64,000 nt of DNA from Novosphingobium pokkalii (lineage in GTDB: Bacteria; Pseudomonadota; Alphaproteobacteria; Sphingomonadales; Sphingomonadaceae), in NCBI RefSeq assembly GCF_014652855.1, contig NZ_BMZP01000007.1, forward strand, positions 62,001 through 126,000. The letters run 5' to 3'. The notes beneath the pieces are model-generated. The model made no database searches, was not told the origin of the DNA, and saw nothing but the letters and a program-made list of their open reading frames with translations. Below, one piece after another: positions 48,332-56,734 of the stretch. The translations under genes and the position numbers were made by a program. How positions within the stretch are numbered: the stretch's first letter is position 1; every line of letters starts with the position of its first letter.

Positions 48332-48883
48332 TCAATCCTTGGCCTTCAAGCGCAGCAGGGTCAGCCGGGCCTTGCCCACCTTGCGCTCGCTTTCCACCTC
48401 GCAGGCCTTGATCTGCGGCACTTCGTCGGCGTGGGTTTCCAGGCTGACCCAGGTGCCGGCGCCGATCCAGCCCAGCCGCACCAGCTTGTCCACCGCCACG
48501 GCGCCCGCGCCGGTGCCATAGGGCGGATCGAGCAGCACCAGGTCGAGCGGTTCCTTGACCGGCCCGAGCGACAGCACCGAAGACGCGCGCACATCGGCCT
48601 GGCCTTGCGCGCGGAACGCGGCAAGGTTGGCGCGGATCGCGCGGATCGCGGCGGCGTCTTGCTCCACGAACAGGCAGTGCGCGGCCCCGCGCGACAGCGC
48701 TTCCAGCCCCAGCGCGCCCGATCCGGCAAACAGGTCGGCCACTTTCAGGCCTTCGAAATCGCCCAGTCGGCTGGCCAGCATCGAAAACAGCGTTTCGCGC
48801 GTGCGGTCAGACGTGGGGCGGGTGGTGTCTCCGGCGGGCGCGTTCAGCTTGCGCCCGCGCCATTGCCCAGCAATGATACGCAT
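48332..48883 (-). CDS. rsmD: 16S rRNA (guanine-966-N2) methyltransferase RsmD
   Basis: 183 residues from the ATG at 48883. The blocks MRIIAGQWRGRKLNAPAG, RPTSDRTRETLFSML, VADLFAGSGALGLEALSRGA (motif I) and LVLLDPPYGTG (motif IV NPPY-type DPPY) are the RsmD signature. The enzyme methylates G966 of 16S rRNA in assembled 30S particles. It follows the pseudouridine synthase gene by 4 bp on the same strand, so the two rRNA modification genes form a unit. Confidence 0.95.
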   Translation of the reverse strand: MRIIAGQWRGRKLNAPAGDTTRPTSDRTRETLFSMLASRLGDFEGLKVADLFAGSGALGLEALSRGAAHCLFVEQDAAAIRAIRANLAAFRAQGQADVRASSVLSLGPVKEPLDLVLLDPPYGTGAGAVAVDKLVRLGWIGAGTWVSLETHADEVPQIKACEVESERKVGKARLTLLRLKAKD

Positions 48884-48887
48884 TCGT

Positions 48888-50039
48888 TCAATTTTCCGGT
48901 TTCGGCTTTGCGGGAGCCGTCTTGAGCGTCTTGCGGAAGCGTTCGACCAGCACCTGCGGCACTTCCTCTGCCCCGCCGCGCGGCAGGTCGGCCAGCTCGA
49001 ACGGGCCATAGGCGGTGCGCAGCAGGCGCGAAACCTGCAAGCCCAGGTGTTCCAGCACGCGGCGCACTTCGCGGTTCTTGCCTTCGGTCAGGGTCAGCTC
49101 GATCCACTGGTTGCGGCCGGTGCGGCGCTCCATGTTGGCGTCGATCTGGCCATAGCGCACGCCGTCGATCTCGATCCCCTCGATCAGCTCTTCCAGCCGG
49201 TCCTGGCTGATGTCGCCAAAGGTGCGGGCACGATAGGTGCGGGGAATGCCCGTGGCCGGCAGTTCCAGCGCGCGCTTCAGTTCGCCGTCGTTGGTCAGCA
49301 GCAGCAGGCCCTCGGTGCTGAGGTCGAGGCGGCCGACCGGCATTACGCGCGGCGTGCCCGGCGGCAGCGCGTTGCGCAGCGCGTTGTAGATCGTCGGCCG
49401 CCCTGCGGGGTCGCGCTCGGCGGTGATCAGCCCGGCGGGCTTGTGAAAGCGGAACACGCGCGTTGGCGCGGCGGCGGCAATCAGCTTGCCATCCACGCTC
49501 ACGCCCTTGAGATTCTTGAGAATCGTGGCGGGCGTCGTGACCAGTTCATCGTTGAGCCGCACGCGTCCTTCGGTGATCAGGCGTTCCACCTCGCGGCGCG
49601 AGGCGACGCCGGCGCGGGCCAGCAGCTTGGCAATGCGTTCGCCTTCGCGGCCATCCTCGCGCGGCTGGGCGGGCACGGGCGCCGGGCGCGGCGCTGGCTT
49701 GCCCACCGGCGCGCGGTTGGCGATCTTGAAGGGCCGGTCGCCCTTCGGCCGTTCGCCGACGCGCGGCTGGGTGAGCGAGCGGGCCTGCGCCATGCCGCTC
49801 GGGCGCTCGTCGCGCGGTGCGGCAGGCTTGGCAGGAACCGGCTTGGGGCTCAGCTTGCCCTCGATCTTGGCGACGGGCTTGGACTTTGCGCCATCCCGCG
49901 GCGCTGCGCGATCCTTGTTCGGCGCGGCGCGATCTGGGCGCGGCGCGGGCTTGCCATCGGGACGGCGCGTACTTGCGGCCTTGTTGGAAGCGGCGGGCCG
50001 TCCCGGGCGGCCGCTCCTGCCTTTGGGGGGAAGTGTCAT
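48888..50039 (-). CDS. rluB: 23S rRNA pseudouridine synthase B-type (RluB/RsuA family)
   Basis: 383 residues from the ATG at 50039. The first about 130 are a Pro/Ala/Lys/Arg-rich, disordered extension typical of alphaproteobacterial RluB. Then comes an S4 domain (RIAKLLARAGVASRREVERLITEGRVRLND) and the catalytic part with VGRLDLSTEGLLLLTNDGEL, where the Asp of GRLD is the nucleophile, ending in EGKNREVRRVLEHLGLQVSRLLRTAYGPFEL. The expected site is U2605 of 23S rRNA. It lies 4 bp before rsmD. Confidence 0.93.
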   Translation of the reverse strand: MTLPPKGRSGRPGRPAASNKAASTRRPDGKPAPRPDRAAPNKDRAAPRDGAKSKPVAKIEGKLSPKPVPAKPAAPRDERPSGMAQARSLTQPRVGERPKGDRPFKIANRAPVGKPAPRPAPVPAQPREDGREGERIAKLLARAGVASRREVERLITEGRVRLNDELVTTPATILKNLKGVSVDGKLIAAAAPTRVFRFHKPAGLITAERDPAGRPTIYNALRNALPPGTPRVMPVGRLDLSTEGLLLLTNDGELKRALELPATGIPRTYRARTFGDISQDRLEELIEGIEIDGVRYGQIDANMERRTGRNQWIELTLTEGKNREVRRVLEHLGLQVSRLLRTAYGPFELADLPRGGAEEVPQVLVERFRKTLKTAPAKPKPEN

Positions 50040-50105
50040 CGCCGGCCCATAGACCATTGCCGGGTTTGCGTCAAAGTGGCGTGGGTGTTGGGGTGTTGGG
50101 CAGGG

Positions 50106-50190
50106 GGCTTCGACAAGCTCAGCCCGAACGGAACCTCGGCTATCAATTCCGTTCGGGCAATTCCGTTCGGGCTGAGCTTGTCGAAGCCCC
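50106..50190. repeat. Inverted pair of TTCGACAAGCTCAGCCCGAACGG elements
   Basis: A left copy at 50108-50131 and an inverted copy at about 50163-50188, with a partial CAATTCCGTTCGGGC repeated between them. Same family as the cluster at 24147-24526. It fills the divergent rluB/ampG spacer and includes part of the region that should hold ampG's promoter. Confidence 0.8.
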
Positions 50191-50215
50191 GCTCCCGCGC
50201 CTAGGGTGCCGCCTG

Positions 50216-51928
50216 ATGAGCAAGGACACCACGATCGCATCGGCCCCGGCGCCGCAAAAGCCCACGGGCCAGAAACCCAAAGGTTGGCGCCTGTTCAAGC
50301 TGGCGCTGCAAACGCGCAAATCGGCCACCATGCTGGGTTTCGGGTTCTCTTCGGGCCTGCCCTATGCCTTGCTGATCGGCACGCTCAACGCCTGGCTGGG
50401 CGAAGTGAAGATCGACCTGGCGACGATCGGCGTGCTTTCGTGGATCGGGCTGTCCTATTCGTTCAAGTTCCTGTGGTCGCCGCTGGTCGATCGGCTGGCG
50501 CTGCCGGGGCTGGAGCGGCTGGGCCGGCGCAAGAGCTGGATCGCGCTGTGCCAGGGCGTGCTGGTGCTCAGCTTCCTGGGGCTTGCCGCCACCGATCCGG
50601 CCCGTGCCATCGGCACTTTTGCCTTGTTTGCGTTCCTGGGCGCGCTGGCCTCGGCCACGCAGGACGTGGCGATCGATGCCTGGCGGATCGACGTGGCGGA
50701 CGAGCAGACCAGCGTGGAGCTGCTCTCGTCGATCTATCAATTCGGCTATCGCATCGCCTCGATCGTGGGCGGCGCGCTGGCGCTGGTCATGGCCGGGCGG
50801 ATGAGCTGGCCGCTGGTCTATGTGCTGATGGCCGGGCTGATTGCGCTGATCGCGGTGGTCACCCTGCGCGCGCCCGATACGCCGCGCGCCGAGCAGGGCG
50901 CGCTGCATGCCACGCTGGGCCAGCTGGGCGAACTGGCGCCCCGCGCGCGCGGGCTGGCGCTGCTGGTGGTGGGGGTCAGTTGGGCTTGGGCCATCGGCAC
51001 GATCGTGGCGTTCATGGTGCGCATGCTGCAACCGCTGGCGCCGGGGGAAAAGCATCCCTCGGTGGCCGCCTTCACGCGCGAGACGGGGCCGTTGATCGTG
51101 CTGGCCACCGTGGCCGTGCCGCTGCTGGTATCGGCCGCGATCAATGCGCTCAAGGCGCGGCGGGTGGCAGTGCTGGCCGCGCCCGATCCGGCCCATGGGC
51201 CACTGCGCACCGCGCTCAACCACCTCTATGTCGCGCTCGTCGCGCCGCTGGCCGAACTCGTCGGGCGCTTGCGCTGGGGCGTGCTGATCGTGATCGGGAT
51301 GATCCTGACCTACACCTTGTGCTACAACATGTGGGCCAGCTTCGCCTTTCCGTTCTACCTGGAATTCCTGCACTATTCCAAGGACGAGGTGGCCTTCGCC
51401 TCAAAGCTGTTCGGCATTTTCATGACCATCGCCGGCATCAGCCTGGGCGGCTTCCTGTTCGTGCGGCTGGGACGCATGCCCACGATCCTGATCGGGGCGG
51501 TGCTGCCGATCCTGGGCAATTTCGTCTATGCCGATCTGGCCGAAGGCGCCCCGCTGATCGATCGGGTGGGCCATGCTGTGGGCCTGCATGCGCTGTTCGG
51601 TGCGTTCGGGTTCGATGATCGCATGGTGCGCCTGCTGCTCGCGATCAGCTTTGAAAACATCTCCACCGGCATCGCCGGCGCCGCGTTCGTCGCCTATATG
51701 TCGGGCATCGTCAGCCGCAGCCACACCGCCGTGCAATATGCGCTGCTCTCGTCGCTCACCTTCCTGATCGGCTCGCTGGGGCGCGGCATCGCCGGGGAAG
51801 CGTTCGATCTTTACGGTTATGCCACCGTGTTCCGCTATGCCGCCGCCGCGGGGGGGCTGGCAGTGGTGTTCGTGCTGCTGGAATGGCTGCGCGTAGGCCG
51901 TGGGGCTGCTGCTTCGCATGCCACCTGA
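50216..51928 (+). CDS. ampG: AmpG-type muropeptide MFS permease
   Basis: 570 residues, larger than E. coli AmpG (491) because of extra loops. The N-terminal KSATMLGFGFSSGLPYALLIGTLNAWL and LATIGVLSWIGLSYSFKFLWSPLVDR are characteristic, as is ATQDVAIDAWRIDV. About 12-14 hydrophobic segments. AmpG imports GlcNAc-anhMurNAc peptides for cell wall recycling and can affect beta-lactamase induction, but no ampR/ampC is seen here. The last codons (CACCTGA) lie inside a tandem repeat shared with the tRNA-Gln region. Confidence 0.88.
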   Translation: MSKDTTIASAPAPQKPTGQKPKGWRLFKLALQTRKSATMLGFGFSSGLPYALLIGTLNAWLGEVKIDLATIGVLSWIGLSYSFKFLWSPLVDRLALPGLERLGRRKSWIALCQGVLVLSFLGLAATDPARAIGTFALFAFLGALASATQDVAIDAWRIDVADEQTSVELLSSIYQFGYRIASIVGGALALVMAGRMSWPLVYVLMAGLIALIAVVTLRAPDTPRAEQGALHATLGQLGELAPRARGLALLVVGVSWAWAIGTIVAFMVRMLQPLAPGEKHPSVAAFTRETGPLIVLATVAVPLLVSAAINALKARRVAVLAAPDPAHGPLRTALNHLYVALVAPLAELVGRLRWGVLIVIGMILTYTLCYNMWASFAFPFYLEFLHYSKDEVAFASKLFGIFMTIAGISLGGFLFVRLGRMPTILIGAVLPILGNFVYADLAEGAPLIDRVGHAVGLHALFGAFGFDDRMVRLLLAISFENISTGIAGAAFVAYMSGIVSRSHTAVQYALLSSLTFLIGSLGRGIAGEAFDLYGYATVFRYAAAAGGLAVVFVLLEWLRVGRGAAASHAT

Positions 51929-52029
51929 CGGCGCGGTCAGCGTGCTGGCTGGGGCGGCAGGATTCGAACCTGCGCCACCTGACGGCGCAGGCAGCAAAGC
52001 TGGCTGGGGCGGCAGGATTCGAACCTGCG
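51921..52029. repeat. Tandem duplication copying the tRNA-Gln 3' end
   Basis: Two units of about 54 bp, each CCACCTGACGGCGC plus TGGCTGGGGCGGCAGGATTC continuing to CCTGCG. The second copy (52001-52029) is the 3' half of the tRNA-Gln gene, and the first (51946-51974) is an identical 29-bp fragment without the rest of the tRNA. The first unit starts in the last codons of ampG. Confidence 0.8.
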
Positions 52030-52075
52030 AATGCCGGTACCAAAAACCGGTGCCTTACCACTTGGCGACGCCCCA
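52001..52075 (-). tRNA. tRNA-Gln (anticodon TTG)
   Basis: The minus strand starts TGGGGCGTCGCCAAGTGG and ends CTGCCGCCCCAGCCA, 75 nt with CCA encoded. Anticodon stem CCGGT/ACCGG encloses TTTTGGT, which carries TTG. The T-arm is GCAGGTTCGAATCCTGC. The 3' half is duplicated just downstream (51946-51974). Confidence 0.95.
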
Positions 52076-52141
52076 GCAGAGCGCGCGCTTATAGCGGGCG
52101 AAACGCGAATGGGAAGGGGGTAGCTGGGGATAACTTGCGCG

Positions 52142-52179
52142 GGCCGGGCCTCCTTCCCGATGGGGCAGGAGGCCCGGCC
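52142..52179 (-). terminator. Hairpin after the transferase gene
   Basis: Perfect 13-bp stem GGCCGGGCCTCCT/AGGAGGCCCGGCC with a 12-nt loop, 20 bp after the leftward stop at 52199. No T-run is present. Confidence 0.55.
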
Positions 52180-52198
52180 GTGCCGGCAGGCTTCCGGC

Positions 52199-53065
52199 TC
52201 AGAAGCCCTTGACGATGCCCTTGAGCTTTTCGGGCGGCAGGCTGTCGAAATCGGCGGCGCTGTGGCGTTCCGACAGGCCCTTGGCGCTGTTCACCAGGCG
52301 GCCGCGCAGCACGCCGGGGCGCTGGTCGATCTCACCCACCCAGCGGCCGACGTGTTCGTATTCGTGCATCGACAGGAACGTGGCGGCCTCGCCATAGGCT
52401 TCGCCGCGATAGAGGTTGCCCATCCAGGTATAGGTGGCGATGTCGGCGATGGTGTAGTCGTCCCCGGCCAGGAAGCGGCTTTCGGCCAGGCGCCGGTTGG
52501 CCACGTCGAACAGGCGCTTGGTTTCCATCGCATAGCGATCGATCGCATATTCGATCTTCACCGGGGCATAGTTGTAGAAGTGGCCAAAGCCGCCACCGAT
52601 GAACGGCGCGGAACCGATCTGCCAGAACAGCCACGAGAGGCATTCCGCGCGCGCCGGATTTGCCGTGGGCAGGAACATGCCGAACTTTTCGGCCAGATGC
52701 ATCAGGATCGCGCCGGATTCAAAAATGCGGAACGGTTCGGCGCCGCTGCGATCGACCATCGCGGGAATCTTGGAATTGGGATTGATGTCGACAAAGCCCG
52801 AGGAAAACTGGTCGCCGTCGAAAATCTTGATCAGCCAGGCATCGTATTCCGCTTCGGCCACGCCGGCTTCCAGCAGTTCTTCCAGCATGATCGTGGCCTT
52901 CTGGCCATTGGGCGTGCCCAGCGAATAGAGCTGGAACGGATGCTCGCCCACCGGCAGGTCCTTGTCATGCGTGGGGCCGGCGATCGGGCGGTTGACGCTG
53001 GCAAAGGCGCCGCCGTTGGCCTTGTCCCAGGTCCAGACCTTGGGCGGGGTATATTCTTCCGACAT
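52199..53065 (-). CDS. yghU: YghU-type glutathione transferase / disulfide-bond oxidoreductase
   Basis: 288 residues from the ATG at 53065. The N-terminal extension YTPPKVWTWDKANGGAFASVNRPIAGPTHDKDLPVGEHPFQLYSLGTPNGQKATIMLEEL is typical of YghU, which binds two glutathiones and reduces disulphides or peroxides. Thioredoxin fold motifs VDINPNSKIPAMVDR and IFESGAILMHLAEKFG follow, then the helical GST_C domain with DYTIADIATYTWMGNL. It lies divergently from the topoisomerase gene and ends before a hairpin. Confidence 0.9.
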   Translation of the reverse strand: MSEEYTPPKVWTWDKANGGAFASVNRPIAGPTHDKDLPVGEHPFQLYSLGTPNGQKATIMLEELLEAGVAEAEYDAWLIKIFDGDQFSSGFVDINPNSKIPAMVDRSGAEPFRIFESGAILMHLAEKFGMFLPTANPARAECLSWLFWQIGSAPFIGGGFGHFYNYAPVKIEYAIDRYAMETKRLFDVANRRLAESRFLAGDDYTIADIATYTWMGNLYRGEAYGEAATFLSMHEYEHVGRWVGEIDQRPGVLRGRLVNSAKGLSERHSAADFDSLPPEKLKGIVKGF

Positions 53066-53156
53066 GGTGGTTCCTCTGCAACGGGGTTTGTTAGCCTGCC
53101 TATCATTCTGGCGCGGCAGGGGTGCGACTGCAAGATGGGGAACTGCAAGATAGGGT

Positions 53157-54206
53157 GTGGCGTTGGCCGTTGGGAGGGGCAAGCCTGCGAAAAGGAAAGC
53201 TGTTTTGCCACAATCGCGCAAGCCGGGGCTGGTCTATGTGGATGACAGCGTGCCCGGCATCACCCGGCGCCGCGCCGGGCGGGGCTGGTGCTATCGCGAT
53301 CACCAGGGAAAGCGCATTGCCGATCGCGCGGAAATCGCCCGGCTCAATGCGGTGGCGTTGCCGCCAGCCTATCGCGATGCCTGGTTCTGCCCGCTGCCCC
53401 ACGGCCATATCCTGGCCACCGGGATCGACGCGCGCGGGCGCAAGCAATACCGCTATCACCCCGATTTCCGCGCCGCGCGCGAGGCGGAGAAGTTCGATGG
53501 CTGCGCCACGTTCGGCGCGCTGCTGCCCAGAGTGCGCGCGCGGGTGGAGGCAGCGCTGGCCGGCCGCACGCTGAGCGAGGAGCGCTGCATTGCCTGCGTC
53601 GTGCGGCTGCTCGATACCGGCACGATCCGCGTGGGGAATGAGGCCTATGCCCGCGCCAACGCCAGCTTCGGGGCCACCACTCTGCGCGCGCGCCATGCCG
53701 AAGTGCGCGGGCAAAGCCTGCGCCTGCGCTTTCGCGCCAAGTCTGGCGTGGAGCGCGACATGCGCCTGACCGACCGTGCCCTCGCGCGCTTCGTGCGCAA
53801 GATGCAGGACCTGCCGGGGCAGCACTTGTTCCAGTACCTGGACGAGAGCGGCTGCGCCTGCCCGGTCGATTCGGCCGACGTCAACGCCTGGCTGCGCGCG
53901 GTGACCGGCGCGGCCTTCACCGCCAAGCATTTCCGCACCTGGCATGCGAGCGTGCTGGCCTTTGCCGAACTCGCTCATGCGCCGGAAGATGTGCCGCTCA
54001 AGGCCCTGCTCGCGCATGTGTCTGATCGGCTGGGCAACACGCCCACGATCGCTCGCAAGAGCTATATCCACCCCGCCGTGCTCGATCTGGTGCCAGACCA
54101 GGCGGCCTGGCGCGCCGGCCTTAAACTGCCCCGCGCCACGCGCTGGCTCAGCCGCGAGGAGCGCGGGTTGCTGGCCTTGCTGGGAGAGTTCAGCCCAGGC
54201 GGCTGA
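53157..54206 (+). CDS. Type IB DNA topoisomerase (poxvirus-like)
   Basis: 349 residues from a GTG at 53157, the length usual for bacterial topoisomerase IB. The N-terminal domain has GLVYVDDSVPGITRRRAGRGWCY, DRAEIARLNAVALPPAYRDAWFCP and DARGRKQYRYHPDFRAARE. The catalytic domain shows LLDTGTIRVGNEAYARAN and KHFRTWHAS, and the nucleophile Tyr303 lies in RKSYIHPAVLD. It relaxes supercoils through a 3'-phosphotyrosine link. Such genes are common in sphingomonads and related alphas and are non-essential. The start codon is uncertain by a few codons. It overlaps the converging gph stop by 17 bp. Confidence 0.92.
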   Translation: MALAVGRGKPAKRKAVLPQSRKPGLVYVDDSVPGITRRRAGRGWCYRDHQGKRIADRAEIARLNAVALPPAYRDAWFCPLPHGHILATGIDARGRKQYRYHPDFRAAREAEKFDGCATFGALLPRVRARVEAALAGRTLSEERCIACVVRLLDTGTIRVGNEAYARANASFGATTLRARHAEVRGQSLRLRFRAKSGVERDMRLTDRALARFVRKMQDLPGQHLFQYLDESGCACPVDSADVNAWLRAVTGAAFTAKHFRTWHASVLAFAELAHAPEDVPLKALLAHVSDRLGNTPTIARKSYIHPAVLDLVPDQAAWRAGLKLPRATRWLSREERGLLALLGEFSPGG

Positions 54207-54861
54207 GCGTGGGCACCAGCGCGTCGAAATGGTCGATCACCGCGTCCGCCCCCAGCAGCGGTGGCGGCAGGTCGTGGAACCCGAAGCTGACCGCCACCAC
54301 CGGCAGCCCGGCGGCGCGCGCCGCGCCCACGTCGAACGTGGTGTCGCCCACGAAAGCGGCACGGCCGCCGCCGCAGCGGGCGATCATTTCGTTCAGCATG
54401 TCGGGCGCCGGCTTGGCCTTGCCCGGCCCCAGCGTGTCGCCGCCGATCACCGTGGCAAAGCGCGGCGACAGGCCCAGTTCGTCGAGCAATTGGCGGGCAA
54501 AGGCCTCGCGCTTGTTGGTCGCCACGGCCACGGTCACGCCGCGCGCGGCGAGTGCATCGAGCATCTCCGCCCCGCCGGGATAGAGCCGCGAATGCACCGC
54601 GATCGCTTCGCCGTAATAGGCAAAGAGCTGGTCCTGCAACGGCTTGAACTCCGCCTCGTCATAGCCGCCGCTTTCGGCCAGCGCATTGCGCAGCATCTGC
54701 CCCGATCCGCCGCCGATGAAGCGGCGCACCACGTCGAGCGGAAACGTGGGGCGGCCGGCATGCTCCAGCGTGCGGTTGAGCGCGTTGCCGAGGTCTGCGG
54801 CGGTGTCGCACAGCGTGCCGTCGAGATCGAACCCGACGATTGAAAATGGAAAATCGGTCAT
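54190..54861 (-). CDS. gph: Phosphoglycolate phosphatase (HAD family)
   Basis: 223 residues from the ATG at 54861. HAD motif I is VGFDLDGTLCDTA (Asp nucleophile), the cap includes GRPTFPLDVVRRFIGGGSGQML, motif II VAVATNKREAF, motif III KPAPDML, and motif IV FVGDTTFDVGAARAAGLPVVAVSFG. This is the Gph pattern: hydrolysis of 2-phosphoglycolate formed during DNA repair or oxygenation. It is divergent from glmU with a short 61-bp spacer, and its end overlaps the topoisomerase gene end on the opposite strand. Confidence 0.88.
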   Translation of the reverse strand: MTDFPFSIVGFDLDGTLCDTAADLGNALNRTLEHAGRPTFPLDVVRRFIGGGSGQMLRNALAESGGYDEAEFKPLQDQLFAYYGEAIAVHSRLYPGGAEMLDALAARGVTVAVATNKREAFARQLLDELGLSPRFATVIGGDTLGPGKAKPAPDMLNEMIARCGGGRAAFVGDTTFDVGAARAAGLPVVAVSFGFHDLPPPLLGADAVIDHFDALVPTLSRLG

Positions 54862-54922
54862 GTGCGCAGGCAGTGCCCACCCGTTCTGGAAACTGCAAGC
54901 ATTAGCTGGCAAGGATGCGGGC

Positions 54923-56305
54923 ATGACCACGCACACTCCGTCGCCTTCGGCCGCCGCTCCGCTCGCTCTTGTCATCCTCGCCGCCGGCAAGGGCACCCGC
55001 ATGAAAAGCGATCTGCACAAGGTGCTGCATCCGGTTGCCGGGCGGCCGATGCTGCTGCACCTGATGGCCAGCGCCGCGCACCTGGCGCCGCAGCATCAGG
55101 TTGTCGTCGCCGGCCATGGGCGTGACCAGCTTGAAAAGGCGCTGGGCGGCCGCGCCACCATCGCCGTGCAGGAGCCGCAACTGGGCACCGGCCACGCCGT
55201 GCAGCAGGCGCAAGGCGCGCTGGCCGATTTTGCCGGTGACGTGCTTATCCTCTATGGCGACGTGCCGTTCGTGCGCGCGCAGACGATGCAGGCCATGCTC
55301 GATCGCCTCCACGCCCCCGATGCCCCCGCCGTGGTCGTGCTGGCGTTCCAGCCGGACGATGCGCTGCAATATGGCCGGGTGATTGCAGAGGGTGACCGCG
55401 TGGTGAAGATGGTGGAGCACAAGGACGCCACCGACGCCGAGCGCGCCTGCACGCTGTGCAATTCGGGCCTCATGGCGGTGAAGGGCGCAGACCTGTTCGC
55501 CTTGCTGGCGCAAGTGGGCAACGACAATGCCCAGGGGGAATATTACCTGACCGACATCGTCAACGTCGCCAATGCCCAGGGCAAGACCTGCGCGGTTGTG
55601 GTCACCGACGATCCCGATGAAGTGGCCGGCATCAACAGCCGCGGCGAACTGGCCCAGGCCGAGGCGCGCTGGCAGCACCGCCGCCGCCAGGCTGCGATGG
55701 CCGATGGCGCCACGCTGGTCGCCCCGGAAACCGTGTGGTTCTCGCATGATACCGTGCTGGGCCGCGACGTGACGGTGGAGCAGAACGTGGTGTTCGGCCC
55801 TGGCGTGACCGTGGCCGACAACGTGGTGATCCATGCGTTCTGCCACCTCGAAGGCTGCCAGGTGGACAGCGGCGTGTCGGTGGGGCCGTTCGCCCGCCTG
55901 CGCCCGGGCGCCCAGCTCGAACAGGGCAGCCGCGTGGGCAATTTCGTGGAAGTGAAGAACGCCCGCCTTGGCGCCGGGGCCAAGGCCAACCACCTGACCT
56001 ATCTGGGCGATGCCGATGTGGGCGCGGGCGCCAATATCGGCGCGGGCACGATCACCTGCAACTATGACGGCTATTTCAAGTATCGCACCGTGATCGGCGA
56101 TCGCGCTTTCATCGGCTCCAACTCTGCCCTGATCGCCCCGGTGCGGATCGGCGCCGATGCCATCGTCGCGGCTGGCAGCGCCGTCTCGCGCGACGTGTCT
56201 GACGGCGAACTGCGCCTGGTGCGCGCGGAACAATTGGTCAAGCCGGGCTGGGCGGATCGCTTCCACGACGCGATGAAGAAGAAGAAGGCCGAGGGGCGGA
56301 AGTAG
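54923..56305 (+). CDS. glmU: Bifunctional UDP-GlcNAc pyrophosphorylase / GlcN-1-P acetyltransferase
   Basis: 460 residues. The N-terminal uridyltransferase domain begins VILAAGKGTRMKSDLHKVLHPVAGRPML (motif GxGTRM) and has GTGHAVQQA and LYGDVPF. The C-terminal left-handed beta-helix has hexapeptide repeats (VTVEQNVVFGPGVTVADNVVIHAFCHLEG, VGPFARLRPGAQLEQGSRVGNFVEVKNARLGAGAKANHLTYLGDADVGAGANIGAGTITCNYDG). It makes UDP-GlcNAc for cell wall and LPS; glmS at 60.5 kb supplies GlcN-6-P. The accessory toxin remnant starts 70-90 bp after its stop. Confidence 0.96.
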   Translation: MTTHTPSPSAAAPLALVILAAGKGTRMKSDLHKVLHPVAGRPMLLHLMASAAHLAPQHQVVVAGHGRDQLEKALGGRATIAVQEPQLGTGHAVQQAQGALADFAGDVLILYGDVPFVRAQTMQAMLDRLHAPDAPAVVVLAFQPDDALQYGRVIAEGDRVVKMVEHKDATDAERACTLCNSGLMAVKGADLFALLAQVGNDNAQGEYYLTDIVNVANAQGKTCAVVVTDDPDEVAGINSRGELAQAEARWQHRRRQAAMADGATLVAPETVWFSHDTVLGRDVTVEQNVVFGPGVTVADNVVIHAFCHLEGCQVDSGVSVGPFARLRPGAQLEQGSRVGNFVEVKNARLGAGAKANHLTYLGDADVGAGANIGAGTITCNYDGYFKYRTVIGDRAFIGSNSALIAPVRIGADAIVAAGSAVSRDVSDGELRLVRAEQLVKPGWADRFHDAMKKKKAEGRK

Positions 56306-56375
56306 GGGAGGGGCTGGTGGCGGCTGAGGGCAGCGAACCCAGGCAATGTGCTGAAGGGCGCGGCGCGAGGTGGGA

Positions 56376-56400
56376 GTTAAGTATACTGTCCCCGGAATTC
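56376..56400 (-). repeat. Inverted copy of the 10528-10639 motif, at the toxin junction
   Basis: The minus-strand reading is GAATTCCGGGGACAG plus TATACTTA, matching the array copies at 10547 and later over 23 bases. It ends exactly where the conserved toxin sequence (LYHYTNEAG) begins. Confidence 0.85.
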
Positions 56401-56734
56401 CCTGTATCACTACACCAACGAGGCTGGCGCAGCGGGCATCGCGGAGAGCGGTTCGCTGAATCCGTCGCTGTGGCGCGTGGGGACGAAGGACGTTCGGTAC
56501 GGCAATGGTCAGTACGTGTCGGATATCGTTCCTGGCACTAGAACGCCTTCCCAATTGTCGCGCGATTTCCTTGGTCAGCCGTTCCAGGGCAATCGTTTCA
56601 CGCACTACGTTGAGATTGATGCTACCGGTTCGGGCGCTATCCAAGGTCGGCCCGGTGTATTCGTGATTCCCAACGAAGCGCCACTCGATCTTACTGGAAG
56701 GCTGCTCAGCAGCGGAAAGGTTCCGGTCAAATGA
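56396..56734 (+). CDS. HYD1-type ADP-ribosyltransferase toxin domain, N-terminally truncated
   Basis: Frame open from 56381 (after a TAA at 56378) to the TGA at 56734. It reads LYHYTNEAGAAGIAESGSL at the start, then DVRYGNGQYVSDIVPG and FTHYVEID, ending GVFVIPNEAPLDLTGRLLSSGK. This matches the HYD1-signature ADP-ribosyltransferase (Tox-ART-HYD1) fold found at the C-termini of polymorphic toxins: His-Tyr in the first strand, then RYGxGQY. No ATG exists; only CTG at 56402 or GTG at 56477 are possible starts, and the latter drops HY. The delivery part is missing, and the 5' edge is a dispersed repeat. Base composition is poorer in G+C than glmU. The stop overlaps the next ATG. Confidence 0.7.
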   Translation, partial: NSLYHYTNEAGAAGIAESGSLNPSLWRVGTKDVRYGNGQYVSDIVPGTRTPSQLSRDFLGQPFQGNRFTHYVEIDATGSGAIQGRPGVFVIPNEAPLDLTGRLLSSGKVPVK

